In this document: positions 43,180 to 52,071 of the stretch, piece by piece | Numbering within the stretch: the stretch's first letter is position 1 | Layout of the letters: each line of letters starts with the position of its first letter | NCBI GenBank assembly: GCA_021299375.1 | Contig: JAJTGR010000027.1 | Coordinates: 1 to 64,000 of the forward strand | Length of the DNA stretch: 64,000 nt | Direction of reading: 5' to 3' | Source: Gemmatimonadota bacterium | GTDB lineage: Bacteria; Gemmatimonadota; Gemmatimonadetes; Gemmatimonadales; Gemmatimonadaceae | Translations under genes and position numbers: made by a program | The notes under the pieces: generated by a model | Databases searched by the model: none | What the model was told of the DNA's origin: nothing | What the model saw: only the letters and a program-made list of their open reading frames with translations

Positions 43180-43742
43180 TACAGCCGCTGCTCCACGACT
43201 GTCCACAACTCGGCGTAGGCCACGCCGTTCTCGACCCGGTCGATGACCACGTCGACGCCCGCCGTGAGGGCCGAGCCGTCGATTGCGCGCACGGGCAGCG
43301 CATACTCCTGCCCGTCGAGCGCGTACACCAGGGTCCCCATGCCCTCCGCCGGGGCATCGCCCGTGACGCGGGCGAGGGTGCCCTGCAGCAGGAATCGCTG
43401 GTCGATGCTGTCGGCGCGCGCCCCGGGAATGGCCCACCGGCTGATGAGCAACGCCTGCAGGGTGAACGCCGCCCCACCGGCCACCAGCGCCAGCGCCAGT
43501 CGGCCACCCCAGTGCCAGGCGGTGTACCGGCTGAGCAGGTAGCCGGCGAGGCCGAAGCCCACGGCACACGCGGCGATGCTGGCCAGATTGAACAGGGGCG
43601 ATGGTTCGGCGGCCGGGTCGTGCTCACTGCGGCGCTCGTGCGGCGCGACGGCCGACGCGATCGGGCGTTCGGTGCCGTAGAGCATGGCGAAGACGCCAAG
43701 GACGAGGCCGGTGACGAACAACGAAAGCGCAACCGCAGTCAC
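43179..43742 (-). CDS. NfeD/OB-fold-like membrane protein
   Basis: 187 residues, GTG start. Three hydrophobic segments ('LSLFVTGLVLGVFAM', 'IAACAVGFGLAGYLL', 'LALALVAGGAAFTLQALL') precede a C-terminal beta domain, 'GTLARVTGDAPAEGMGTLVY' ... 'VVIDRVENGVAYAELWTVVE', that resembles the OB-fold of NfeD/YqiJ proteins. NfeD-type proteins accompany flotillins, but no flotillin is present here. Coupled to the following zinc-ribbon gene. Confidence 0.65.
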   Translation of the reverse strand: MTAVALSLFVTGLVLGVFAMLYGTERPIASAVAPHERRSEHDPAAEPSPLFNLASIAACAVGFGLAGYLLSRYTAWHWGGRLALALVAGGAAFTLQALLISRWAIPGARADSIDQRFLLQGTLARVTGDAPAEGMGTLVYALDGQEYALPVRAIDGSALTAGVDVVIDRVENGVAYAELWTVVEQRL

Positions 43743-43805
43743 GGGGGAGCAGGACGAAGGGTGTCAGGGGGCATGGAACAGGACGAACGTGCCGCCCCGC
43801 GGAAG

Positions 43806-44843
43806 CTAGGGTGCAACCGCAGCGTCGTGTAGCACGGGATGGAACGCGGAAAACCCTTGGCCAAGGAACTCGGCGGCCCGCCACTCGCCATAGTACCACG
43901 GCCGCCAGGGCGGGCCGGCGGTGAAGCCCACGTGGCCGCCGCGCCTGGGAAACTCGACCTCGACGAACGGGGTCCGTGCCACCTCGTTCCGCACCTCATC
44001 AAGCACCGACGGTGGCAGAAACGGGTCATCGACTGCGCTCAGGAGCAGCGTGGGGTGCGTGATCCGCGAGAGCACGGGCAGGGAGCTGGCCCGGGCGTAG
44101 TAGTCGGCGGCGTTGCGGAACCCGTGCAGGGGCGCGGTGAAGGCATCGTCGAATTCCCAGAGGGTTCGGGCGCGGGCCACGACGCGCAACGGGGCCAGCT
44201 CGGGGTGGCGGTCGATCTTGCGCAGCGCCTTGGGAATGAGCGAGCGGAGAAACGCCCGTTCGTAGACGGCCCCAACGCCGCGCCCGATGTGGCGCGAGGC
44301 GCGCGCGAGGTCGAATGGCACCGACATGGCGACCGCGCCGGTCACCTGCGGTGGGAGGCCGGGGCCGTGATCACCCAGGAGTTTGCAGAGCACATTGCCG
44401 CCCAGCGACACCCCCACCATCCCCAGAGGGGCGTCGGGAAAGGCGCGGGTGATCTGCTGGACTACCCACAATGGGTCGCTGGTCTCACCGGAGTGGTAGC
44501 TGCGGGGCAGGCGGTTTGGCTCCGAACCGCAGGTGCGGAACAGCAGCAGGTCGGCGGCCCACCCGCGGGCGCGCGCTTCGCGGAACATGGCCCTGGCATA
44601 GTGCGAGTGCATGCCGCCCTCGAGGCCGTGCAGCAGCAGAAGGCGGGGGCTCGTGGGCCCGTGGGCACCCGCAAGGCGGGCGACCTCCACGAAGTCACCG
44701 TCCGGGGTGTCCCAGCGTTCCACGGCCGTCGAGAGCGGTGGCTCACGGCGCCCCAGGCGCCCCCACAGCGTGGCGCTGTGCGGGTCGGGCAGCCACCAGG
44801 CGGCGCGGTAGCGGCGGGCGGAAGGTGTGCGGGACATGGACAC
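43806..44843 (-). CDS. Alpha/beta hydrolase, YheT family
   Basis: 345 residues. 'LLLHGLEGGMHSHYARAM' (oxyanion region), 'FRTCGSEPNRLPRSYHSGET' and the nucleophile elbow 'GMVGVSLGGNVLCKLLGD' are typical of YheT/ABHD1-3-type hydrolases, with Asp in 'SAVDDPFLPP' and His in 'RRGGHVGFTAG' completing the triad. The physiological substrate is unknown. GTG 44843 and ATG 44837 are both possible starts; the latter leaves more room for the divergent promoter. Confidence 0.88.
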   Translation of the reverse strand: MSMSRTPSARRYRAAWWLPDPHSATLWGRLGRREPPLSTAVERWDTPDGDFVEVARLAGAHGPTSPRLLLLHGLEGGMHSHYARAMFREARARGWAADLLLFRTCGSEPNRLPRSYHSGETSDPLWVVQQITRAFPDAPLGMVGVSLGGNVLCKLLGDHGPGLPPQVTGAVAMSVPFDLARASRHIGRGVGAVYERAFLRSLIPKALRKIDRHPELAPLRVVARARTLWEFDDAFTAPLHGFRNAADYYARASSLPVLSRITHPTLLLSAVDDPFLPPSVLDEVRNEVARTPFVEVEFPRRGGHVGFTAGPPWRPWYYGEWRAAEFLGQGFSAFHPVLHDAAVAP

Positions 44844-44918
44844 AAAACATAAGTGTTATGCTTGGCGCACCTGTCCCCACCGGCCTCGGCCGGTCCCGTC
44901 GCCCTGGCCCCCCTCGTC

Positions 44919-46169
44919 GTGTTCACTCGCCTGATCCGCAACCTGACGTTTCAGGTGCTGGTGGCCGTCTCCTGCGGTGTCATGCTGGGCGTGGTCGCCC
45001 CCGACTTCGCCCGATCGCTCAAGCCCATTGGTGACACCTTCATCAATCTCGTGAAGATGGTGATCACCCCGATCATCTTCCTCACGATCGTGCACGGCAT
45101 CGCCAGCATGGCCGATCTCAGCAGGCTGGGGCGCGTGGGTGGCAAGGCGCTGCTGTACTTCGAGGTCGTGTCCACCATTGCCCTCGCCATCGGGCTGGTG
45201 GTGGTGAATGTCACCAAGCCCGGCGTCGGCCTGGACATCGCCCTGCTCGCCAAGGGGGATGTGAGCAAGTACACCACCGCCGGCGAGCAGCAGAGCATGC
45301 TGGAGTTCTTCCTGCATATCGTGCCGAGCAACGTGGTCGCCGCTTTCGCGAGCGGCGACCTGCTGCCGGTGGTGTTCTTCTCGGTGCTCTTCGGCGTGGC
45401 GCTCACGGCCGTGGGTGACGCCGGGCGCGATCTCGCCGATCTGCTCGTGCGGCTGCAGGCGGTGTTCTTCCGCATCGTGGCCATCGTGATGAAGGTGGCG
45501 CCCATCGGCGCATTCGGCGCCATGGCGTACACCGTGGGCGCGTTCGGCCTCAGGACGCTGTTGCCGCTCGGGCGCCTGATGCTCGACGTGTACCTCACGA
45601 TGGCGCTGTTCATCTTCGTGGTGCTGGGGCTGATCTGCCGAGCGTATGGATTCCGGCTGTGGCCGTTCCTGCGCTACATCAGGGAGGAAATCCTTCTGGT
45701 GCTTGGCACCTCCAGCAGCGAGCCGGCGCTGCCGCGGATGCTCGAGAAGCTGGAGCGCTACGGCTGCGCGAAGCCGGTGGTGGGGCTGGTGATTCCCACG
45801 GGATACTCGTTCAACCTCGACGGCACGAGCATCTACCTCAGCATGGCGGCGATCTTCATCGCGCAGGTGTACGGCATCGAGCTGCCGCTCGGGGAGCAGC
45901 TCACGCTGCTCGGCATTCTCATGCTCACGAGCAAGGGCGCGGCCGGCGTGACCGGCTCGGGCTTCATCGTGCTGGCCAGCACGCTGGCGGCCACGCGCAC
46001 GGTACCGGTGGAAGGGGTGGCCCTGCTGCTGGGCGTGGATCGGTTCATGAGCGAGGCGCGCGCCGTCACGAACCTCATCGGCAACGGCGTGGCGACGCTG
46101 GTGGTCTCGCGCAGCGAAGGGGCGTTCGACGACGGCATGCGAGCAACCGCGGAGGCGGCGTCGGGGTAG
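44919..46169 (+). CDS. Dicarboxylate/amino acid:cation symporter (DAACS family)
   Basis: 416 residues with about eight TM segments and two re-entrant loops. Family motifs: 'SSSEPALPRMLEKLERYGCA' (serine-rich HP1), 'PTGYSFNLDGTSIYLSMAAI' and 'LTSKGAAGVTGSGFIVLA' (HP2), 'VDRFMSEARAVTNLIGNGVA' near the end. It imports C4-dicarboxylates, glutamate or aspartate with Na+ or H+. GTG 44919 was chosen because homologs begin directly with 'FTRLIRNLTFQVLVAV'; an upstream GTG at 44853 would add 22 residues and nearly touch the divergent hydrolase gene. CATAA-N3-TTATG at 44848-44860 in that gap could be part of its control region. Confidence 0.9.
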   Translation: MFTRLIRNLTFQVLVAVSCGVMLGVVAPDFARSLKPIGDTFINLVKMVITPIIFLTIVHGIASMADLSRLGRVGGKALLYFEVVSTIALAIGLVVVNVTKPGVGLDIALLAKGDVSKYTTAGEQQSMLEFFLHIVPSNVVAAFASGDLLPVVFFSVLFGVALTAVGDAGRDLADLLVRLQAVFFRIVAIVMKVAPIGAFGAMAYTVGAFGLRTLLPLGRLMLDVYLTMALFIFVVLGLICRAYGFRLWPFLRYIREEILLVLGTSSSEPALPRMLEKLERYGCAKPVVGLVIPTGYSFNLDGTSIYLSMAAIFIAQVYGIELPLGEQLTLLGILMLTSKGAAGVTGSGFIVLASTLAATRTVPVEGVALLLGVDRFMSEARAVTNLIGNGVATLVVSRSEGAFDDGMRATAEAASG

Positions 46170-46200
46170 CCGCCGGGGCCGTGGGGCCAGCCGCGCGCGA

Positions 46201-46240
46201 GTCCACCGGCGTCCACTGCGGTCCACTGCCGTCCACTGCC
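46201..46240. repeat. Four 10-bp tandem repeats before the ArsC-like gene
   Basis: GTCCACNGNC repeated four times with exact 10-bp spacing (GTCCACTGCC the best copy), ending 32 bp before the start of the ArsC/Spx-like gene. The period is near one helical turn. Confidence 0.7.
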
Positions 46241-46272
46241 GTGGGCGGCGTGATGACGCCAGCTTTGACGTC

Positions 46273-46632
46273 ATGCCGCCAGCCGACTTGCAGGTGCAGA
46301 TCTTCGGCACCAAGAAGAGTGCCGACACGCGCAAGGCGCTCCGCTTTTTTGCGGAGCGCCGGGTGAAGACCCATTTCGTGGACCTCGCCGAACGGGCCGC
46401 GTCGCTCGGGGAGCTCAAGCGCTTTGCCCAGAAGTTCGGGGTGGAGGCCATCCTGGACCGGGAGTCGAAGCGCTTCGCCGACCTGGGATTGCGGACGGCG
46501 CTCTACGGCGAGGAGAAGTGGCTCTCGATCCTCGCCGATGAGCCGTTCCTGCTGCGGCAACCGCTGGTGCGGCTGCAGCACCAGCTGTGTGTGGGCGTGG
46601 ACGAGCAGCGGTTCAAGGAGTGGTTGGGGTAG
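46273..46632 (+). CDS. ArsC/Spx-like protein lacking the catalytic cysteine
   Basis: 119 residues with an ArsC/Spx/YffB-type thioredoxin fold: 'VQIFGTKKSADTRKALRFF', 'RVKTHFVDLAERAASLGELK' and 'PFLLRQPLVRLQHQLCVGVD'. The N-terminal position that holds Cys in arsenate reductase or Spx reads K-S-A-D, so no redox cysteine is present; the only Cys is near the C-terminus. It therefore cannot be a normal arsenate reductase and may be a binding or regulatory member. The ATG lies inside an ATGACG-N10-CGTCAT dyad (46253-46274). It converges on the Bax1-like gene, overlapping by 20 bp. Confidence 0.78.
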   Translation: MPPADLQVQIFGTKKSADTRKALRFFAERRVKTHFVDLAERAASLGELKRFAQKFGVEAILDRESKRFADLGLRTALYGEEKWLSILADEPFLLRQPLVRLQHQLCVGVDEQRFKEWLG

Positions 46633-47827
46633 CGACCCGTTCCACCACCCGCATCACGTCGGCAAGTCGCGGCTGCTTCGTGCACCACAGCACCCGGTCA
46701 CCGGCTGCCGCGGTCAGCGCATCGGCGCCCGCGCCGACGGCCAGCGCCTTCGCCACCACCAGCACCAGCGGCACGTCACCCACCCGCGCGACCATCGCCG
46801 CCTTCTCCTGCAGATACTCGGCCGTCCAGAATCCCACGAGTTCGACGCATGCTTCGCGACCATCGGTGTGGCGCAGCGTGAAGTCGGGGAGCGCCACCCG
46901 GCCGTCGGCCACGAGCGGGGTGTGCTCGCGCGCCAACGTCCACCCGGCCGTGAGCCCGTCACGCGCGGCGCGAAAGTCGCGGGCAAAGCGTCGCTCCCAC
47001 GCGCTGTCGAAGCGGGCGCGTGACGGCTCGGGCCCGACGCGGCCGGTCGCTGCGCGCGCCCGCCCGCGCAGCACGAAGGTGCCCACCTGGTCGTCGCGGT
47101 GCACCGTGGCCCGCAGCTGCCATGCGGTGGCCCGCGAGAGCGCGGGGACGATGCGGGCAAAGCGGGACCCATAGCGCGACCGTCGGGCGACGAACGCGGC
47201 CGCTGGTCCGGTCAGCGTGAGGCGATAGCCTCGGCCCACGCGCTCCACGTGGTACATGAGCCGCGCCAGCTTGATCGACGCAAACAGCGCCCGCCAGCCG
47301 CCGCGCACCCGGATCTCCACCCGCTCGGCGTCACGCAGCACCGCCCGCCCGAGTTCGAGATGATACTGGGCCAACAGCTGGGCGCCGCTCCACGCCGGCG
47401 CCCCGCGCAGCGGCCACGCCGCCTGCCGATCGGCGTAGAATGTCTCGTACAGCGCCTGCGGTTCACCGTCGATGGCGTAGGGCAGCAGCGTGTCACCCGG
47501 CACCGGCGGCCACATGCCGCCACGGGCGCGAAACACGGCAGCCCGGCGCGCCGGCAACGCCTCCACATCAGCGGGCGGCTCGAATCGGCAGGCCATGAGC
47601 AGCGTGCCCGCCAGCCCGCCGAGTCGTGAGGTGTCGCGCACCCGCCGTTCCTGCCGGCGCAAGGCTTCCTCGACGGTGGCCCGCGGCCTGCCCTCGAGCT
47701 TGCGCACGAGGCGGCAGAGCCGGTCGGCGAACCGTGTGACGCGCCCGTCGGCATCGAGGAGGGGCTTCACGATGAGACGGCCCCGCTCCACGACCACGAA
47801 CGGGTCGACGTCGGCGCGCTTCAGCAT
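46613..47827 (-). CDS. DUF790/Bax1-like nuclease
   Basis: 404 residues from ATG 47827. 'CRLVRKLEGRPRATVEEALR', 'LYETFYADRQAAW', 'LLAQYHLELGRAVLRDA' and the C-terminal 'LPDFTLRHTDGREACVELVG' ... 'FWTAEYLQEKAAMVARV' match DUF790, the family of archaeal Bax1. Bax1 is a structure-specific nuclease that binds XPB helicase; the D...E-x-V arrangement at the C-terminus fits its PD-(D/E)XK site. It starts 16 bp after the stop of the XPB-like helicase on the same strand, the same pairing as in archaea, so a helicase-nuclease repair complex is likely. Confidence 0.85.
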   Translation of the reverse strand: MLKRADVDPFVVVERGRLIVKPLLDADGRVTRFADRLCRLVRKLEGRPRATVEEALRRQERRVRDTSRLGGLAGTLLMACRFEPPADVEALPARRAAVFRARGGMWPPVPGDTLLPYAIDGEPQALYETFYADRQAAWPLRGAPAWSGAQLLAQYHLELGRAVLRDAERVEIRVRGGWRALFASIKLARLMYHVERVGRGYRLTLTGPAAAFVARRSRYGSRFARIVPALSRATAWQLRATVHRDDQVGTFVLRGRARAATGRVGPEPSRARFDSAWERRFARDFRAARDGLTAGWTLAREHTPLVADGRVALPDFTLRHTDGREACVELVGFWTAEYLQEKAAMVARVGDVPLVLVVAKALAVGAGADALTAAAGDRVLWCTKQPRLADVMRVVERVATPTTP

Positions 47828-47843
47828 GGGGACGCCTGTGCCA

Positions 47844-49259
47844 TCACAAGCCGAACCCGAGCTGCGGCTCCGACACCCGTCGTACGCCGGCCGATCGCTT
47901 CTGCGCGGCGTAAAACTCCCACGTTCCTGCCGCCACCACCTCGAACAGCGACGCGACCTGCTCACCCTGTCGTCGCAACAGCCGCCCCAGACGCTGCGTG
48001 TGCTGCCGCACACCGCCGCGGGTGGAATCGCCGAGCACGATGCCGAGCTTCGCATTGGGCACATCCCAGCCTTCATCGAGCACCTGCACCGTCGCGACGG
48101 CGCGGATGGTGCCATCGCGCATACCGTTCAACACGGCGTGGCGCTCCGATGCGGGCGTACTGGCGGTGATCATGGGCACCGCGAATCGGCGCGAGACCTC
48201 CATGGCCATGTCCACGCCGCCGCAGAAGAGCACCGACTGCTCACCCGGAAACAGCCGCAACAGGCGGGACGCCTCGTCGAACTTGGCATCTGCCATGCGC
48301 ACGATGCGCTCCCGTTCGAGGAAGTCCAGCCAGGCGCGCCGAGCCGAGGGGTCGCGTCGGGTGCTGGCCACGAACCGCTTCCAGGCCTCGCGTGCCGTGG
48401 GGGCGCCCTCGCGCCACCTGGAGCGTTCGGCATGGGCCTCGAAGCGCGCCGTGCAGACGTCGTAGCGCGCGCGCTCGGCGCGCGTGAGATCGACGTAGCG
48501 GCGTTCGATGGCAAAGCGCGCCAGCTCGGCGTCGGTCATTTCGCCGATGGTACGTCGATACACCACCGGCCCGACGAGGCGCGTGAGCACCGTGTCGCGG
48601 CCGTCCGGGTAGGTGGCCGTGAGTCCAAGCCGCGCCGCGGCCGGGGCAATGGTGAGCGCGTCGTGCCAGCTGCGCGCGCCGCCCTCGGCGCTGTCAACGA
48701 GATGGTGCACTTCATCGCAGACCACGAGGCCGAAGCGTGCGCCGTCGCGCTCGAGCAGCGGAAAGGCCGAGTGATAGGTGGTGACGGTGATTGCGCGGCG
48801 CGTCTTCTCGTCACCGTAGTAGGCCCCGACGCGCTCGACGCCGAAGGCATCGGCGAGCTGGGTGAACCACTGCGTGACCAGCGCGCGCGTGGGGACGATG
48901 ACGCACGTTTCGGAGGCGGTGGCGGCAATGGCCAGCATGGCCACGAACGTCTTGCCGGCCCCGGTGGGCAACACGACGGTGCCCCGCGAGCCTGCGGCCT
49001 GCCACCGCGTCAGGGCCTCGCGCTGCGCCTCGCGCGGGGCACGCCAGTCGAGTGCGGACGGCACGGGCAGCGCCGTGGGTGCGGACTGCTCGAGCAGGCC
49101 ATGGGCGGCGGCCCAATCGCGGAGCAGCGGGTAGTGTACCCCTGCAGCCACGTGTGCATCGAGCCGCGGATCCCAGAGCAGGCAGGACGGGAGGGCAGGC
49201 AGCGCGGTGCCGCGTACCACGGCCAGGCCGTTCTCGAAGGCGAGGGTGGGGGCGGTCAC
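47844..49259 (-). CDS. XPB/Rad25-like DEAD/H-box helicase
   Basis: 471 residues. Superfamily 2 motifs: 'PTGAGKTFVAMLAIA' (I), 'VPTRALVTQWFTQL' (Ia), 'VCDEVHHLVDSA' (II, DEVH), 'LGLTATYPDG' (III), 'QVLDEGWDVPNAKLGIVLGD' (V) and 'QRLGRLLRRQGE' (VI). The segment between the two RecA lobes ('REAWKRFVASTRRDPSARRA') corresponds to the thumb insertion of XPB proteins. GTG 49259 was chosen because it starts 'TAPTLAFENGLAVV' and homology does not extend upstream. It is followed by its probable partner nuclease. Confidence 0.87.
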   Translation of the reverse strand: MTAPTLAFENGLAVVRGTALPALPSCLLWDPRLDAHVAAGVHYPLLRDWAAAHGLLEQSAPTALPVPSALDWRAPREAQREALTRWQAAGSRGTVVLPTGAGKTFVAMLAIAATASETCVIVPTRALVTQWFTQLADAFGVERVGAYYGDEKTRRAITVTTYHSAFPLLERDGARFGLVVCDEVHHLVDSAEGGARSWHDALTIAPAAARLGLTATYPDGRDTVLTRLVGPVVYRRTIGEMTDAELARFAIERRYVDLTRAERARYDVCTARFEAHAERSRWREGAPTAREAWKRFVASTRRDPSARRAWLDFLERERIVRMADAKFDEASRLLRLFPGEQSVLFCGGVDMAMEVSRRFAVPMITASTPASERHAVLNGMRDGTIRAVATVQVLDEGWDVPNAKLGIVLGDSTRGGVRQHTQRLGRLLRRQGEQVASLFEVVAAGTWEFYAAQKRSAGVRRVSEPQLGFGL

Positions 49260-49543
49260 GCGCGAGAGAGTCTGCGGCACACCACAGAAGGTAGCGCCTG
49301 GCGCTCCGTCGGGCGGGTCGCCGAGGGTGTCCGGGAGGGGAGTGGCGAGTATGGCCGCGCGCTGCGGGATTCGCCCTGCAAGGTCGGCGGGGCGCCGACG
49401 GCATACCCTAGCCTGGCGGCGGCGGTGGTGGCACACTCGTGGCATGGCTGGGTCGCACACAGATTGCCGGCCGTGTCCAACCATGCACGCGGTTCACTCG
49501 GTGACGACGATCGCGTCACCGTCACCATTCGATCTTCCGTTCT

Positions 49544-50425
49544 GTGACGAACTCCCTCGATACCTTGTCCCCCGTCGTGGCCGGTGTCTGGCGCATGGCG
49601 GCCTGGAACTGGACGCCGCAGGAGCGGTTGCGCTGGATCGAGGCTTGCCTCGACCTTGGGGTCACCAGCTTCGACCACGCCGACCTCTACGGCGGGTACA
49701 CGGTGGAAGCGCTGTTCGGCGAGGCGCTTGCGCTCGCCCCCGGGCTGCGTCAGCAGATGCAACTGGTGACCAAGTGCGGCATCCAGCTGCGGGTCCCGGC
49801 TCGCCCCGGCACGCGCATCAAGCACTACGACACCTCGGCGGCGCACATCACGGCGAGCGTGGAACGGTCGCTGCGCGCGCTGCGCACCGACGCGATCGAA
49901 CTGCTGCTGCTGCATCGGCCCGACCCGCTCATGGACGCCGACGAGGTGGCCGGGGCGTTCGAGCGCCTGTACGACGAGGGCAAGGTGCTGCGCTTCGGCG
50001 TGTCGAACTTCACGCCGGCGCAGTTCGAACTCCTGCATGCCCGCTATCCGCTGGTGACCAACCAGGTCGAGTGTCACCCGCTGCACCGGGCGCCGCTGCA
50101 CGACGGGACGCTCGATCAGGCGCAGCGGCTCCGCGCGCGCCCCATGATTTGGTCGCCGCTGGCGGGCGGCCGGCTGTTCACGAGCGACGCGGACGACGCC
50201 ATGCGTGTGCGTGGTACCTTGGCGGCCATTGGCGAGGCGCACGGCGTAAGTGCGGCCACGGTGGCCTTTGCGTGGCTGATGCGATTGCCCAGCCGGCCGC
50301 ACCCCATCGCGGGGTCGCGGCGGATCGAAGCGATGCGGGAGGCGGTGGCGGCGACCCGGGTGCCGCTGGATTCGCAGGAGTGGACGGAGATCCTGGTGGC
50401 GGCCAGCGGGGAGGACGTGGCGTGA
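49544..50425 (+). CDS. Aldo/keto reductase
   Basis: 293 residues, YdhF-like. 'GVTSFDHADLYGGYTVEALF' holds catalytic Asp and Tyr, 'LVTKCGIQLRVPA' the Lys, and 'LLLLHRPDPLMDADEVAGAF' the His; 'RFGVSNFTPAQFELL' and 'HPIAGSRRIEAM' bind NADP(H). It would reduce aldehydes or ketones or oxidise alcohols. Its stop overlaps the GTG start of the DUF1080-TPR gene by 4 bp, suggesting a shared pathway, possibly sugar-derived substrates. Confidence 0.92.
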   Translation: MTNSLDTLSPVVAGVWRMAAWNWTPQERLRWIEACLDLGVTSFDHADLYGGYTVEALFGEALALAPGLRQQMQLVTKCGIQLRVPARPGTRIKHYDTSAAHITASVERSLRALRTDAIELLLLHRPDPLMDADEVAGAFERLYDEGKVLRFGVSNFTPAQFELLHARYPLVTNQVECHPLHRAPLHDGTLDQAQRLRARPMIWSPLAGGRLFTSDADDAMRVRGTLAAIGEAHGVSAATVAFAWLMRLPSRPHPIAGSRRIEAMREAVAATRVPLDSQEWTEILVAASGEDVA

Positions 50426-52005
50426 ACACGACCGTGCTATGCGGCGCGTTGCTGCTGGGTGTGTCGGTCGTGCGCGCACAACAGGCCCCGCTCGGCGGCT
50501 GGCCGCAACACTCGCGGGCGCGGCCGACACCGGTGGTGGTCACGCCTGGCGCCCCGGTGTTCACGGCGCCGCCGAGCGATGCGGTGGTGCTGTTCGATGG
50601 GCGGTCGCTGGACGGGTGGATGCATGGCGACAGCACCCCCGCGAGGTGGCGCGTGGTGGACGGCGCCTTCGAAGTGACGCCGGGGACTGGCGGCCTCATG
50701 ACGCGCGCCACGTTCGGCGACGTGCAGCTGCACATCGAGTGGATGGCGCCCAATCCGCCGCAGGGGCGCGACCAGGATCGCGGCAACAGCGGTGTCTTCT
50801 TCGGGGGCGGGCGCTACGAGGTGCAGGTGCTGGACTCGTATCGCAATCCCACCTACGCCGACGGGCAGGCGGCCGCGCTGTACGGGCAGTACCCGCCGCT
50901 GGTGAACGCGAGTCGTCCGCCGGGTGAGTGGCAGGCGTACGACATCACCTATCGTCGGCCACGTTTTGCCAACGGCAAGGTGGTGGCACCGGCGGTGTTC
51001 ACCGTGTACCACAACGGCGTGCTGGTGCAGGATCATCGCGCGCTCATCGGCCCCACGGCCAACGGTGCGCGCCCCCCGTACGAGGGGCACGAGGACCGTC
51101 TGCCGATTTCGTTGCAGGACCATGATCACCCGGTGCGTTTTCGCAACGTGTGGCTGCGGCACCTGGAGCCGGTGCCGCAGGCGTCGGTGCAGTACCGGTC
51201 GCCCGAGGGGGAGACGTATCGTGCGCAGCCGGAGAATGCCGCGGTGGTGGCGGCGCGCGCGGCGCTGGGCGGCGACTATCGTGACGTGGCCAAGGTGATT
51301 GCGCTGGGCGTGGCGCAGAGTGGCGTCCTGCAATATCGCGAGGCGATCGCGACGTTCACGCGCGGCCTCGCGGCGCTTCCGGGAACCGCCGCGTCACGCC
51401 CGGTGACCGCGCGAAAGGACGAAGCCATGCTGCTGCGCTGGCGCGGACACCGGTACATCTCGGTGCGCGAGTTTGCCAGGGCCGATGCCGACCTCACGCG
51501 CGGGCTCGCGCTCGATGGCACCAATTACGGCGTGCTGTTCCACCTGGGGGTGCTGCGCTTTTCCCAAGGGCGCTTTGCCGACGCGGCGGCCCTGTTCGCG
51601 CGCGCGCAGCCGTTGGCGCCCGATGGCGGTGAGCGGGCGGGCAGCACCGACTGGCTGTGGATGTCGCTCGCGCGCGCCGGACGGCGTCCCGAGGCCGATG
51701 CCATGCTGGCGCAGCGTATCGACACATTGCCCGACCCCAAGCCGGCACCGCCGGGCTACGCGTACGTGACGCGGCTCACGCTGTATCGCGGTGAGATCAC
51801 GCCGGAGCAGGTCGTGCCGCCGGGGGAAACCGACGCGACCACTCTGGCCACGCTCAACTACGGGCTGGGCAACTGGTACGTGGTGCGCGGCGACACCGCA
51901 AAGGCGCGCGACGCGTGGGAACGTGCCGTGCAGAGCGGTGGCTGGCCGGGGTTCGGATTCAACGTGGCGGAGGCGGAGCTGCGGCGGTTGCGGGGGCGAC
52001 GGTGA
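50422..52005 (+). CDS. DUF1080 (3-keto-disaccharide hydrolase-like) and TPR fusion protein
   Basis: 527 residues, GTG start overlapping the aldo/keto reductase stop. Signal peptide 'LLLGVSVVRAQ'. Residues ~45-250 are a DUF1080 domain: 'VVLFDGRSLDGWMHGD', 'GNSGVFFGGGRYEVQVLDSY' and 'PISLQDHDHPVRFRNVWLRH'. Members hydrolyse 3-keto-glycosides or bind glycans. Residues ~280-525 are TPR-like helices ('YREAIATFTRGLAALPG', 'ADADLTRGLALDGTNYGVLF', 'GLGNWYVVRGDTAKARDAWE'), an unusual addition. Co-transcription with a reductase fits keto-sugar metabolism, but that is inference. Confidence 0.85.
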   Translation: MNTTVLCGALLLGVSVVRAQQAPLGGWPQHSRARPTPVVVTPGAPVFTAPPSDAVVLFDGRSLDGWMHGDSTPARWRVVDGAFEVTPGTGGLMTRATFGDVQLHIEWMAPNPPQGRDQDRGNSGVFFGGGRYEVQVLDSYRNPTYADGQAAALYGQYPPLVNASRPPGEWQAYDITYRRPRFANGKVVAPAVFTVYHNGVLVQDHRALIGPTANGARPPYEGHEDRLPISLQDHDHPVRFRNVWLRHLEPVPQASVQYRSPEGETYRAQPENAAVVAARAALGGDYRDVAKVIALGVAQSGVLQYREAIATFTRGLAALPGTAASRPVTARKDEAMLLRWRGHRYISVREFARADADLTRGLALDGTNYGVLFHLGVLRFSQGRFADAAALFARAQPLAPDGGERAGSTDWLWMSLARAGRRPEADAMLAQRIDTLPDPKPAPPGYAYVTRLTLYRGEITPEQVVPPGETDATTLATLNYGLGNWYVVRGDTAKARDAWERAVQSGGWPGFGFNVAEAELRRLRGRR

Positions 52006-52071
52006 CCGGCGGGACGTCATCGGCCCGTGCCGTACGGCCGCATCTGTCCTCTCCGGGCCCAATACGTCCCA

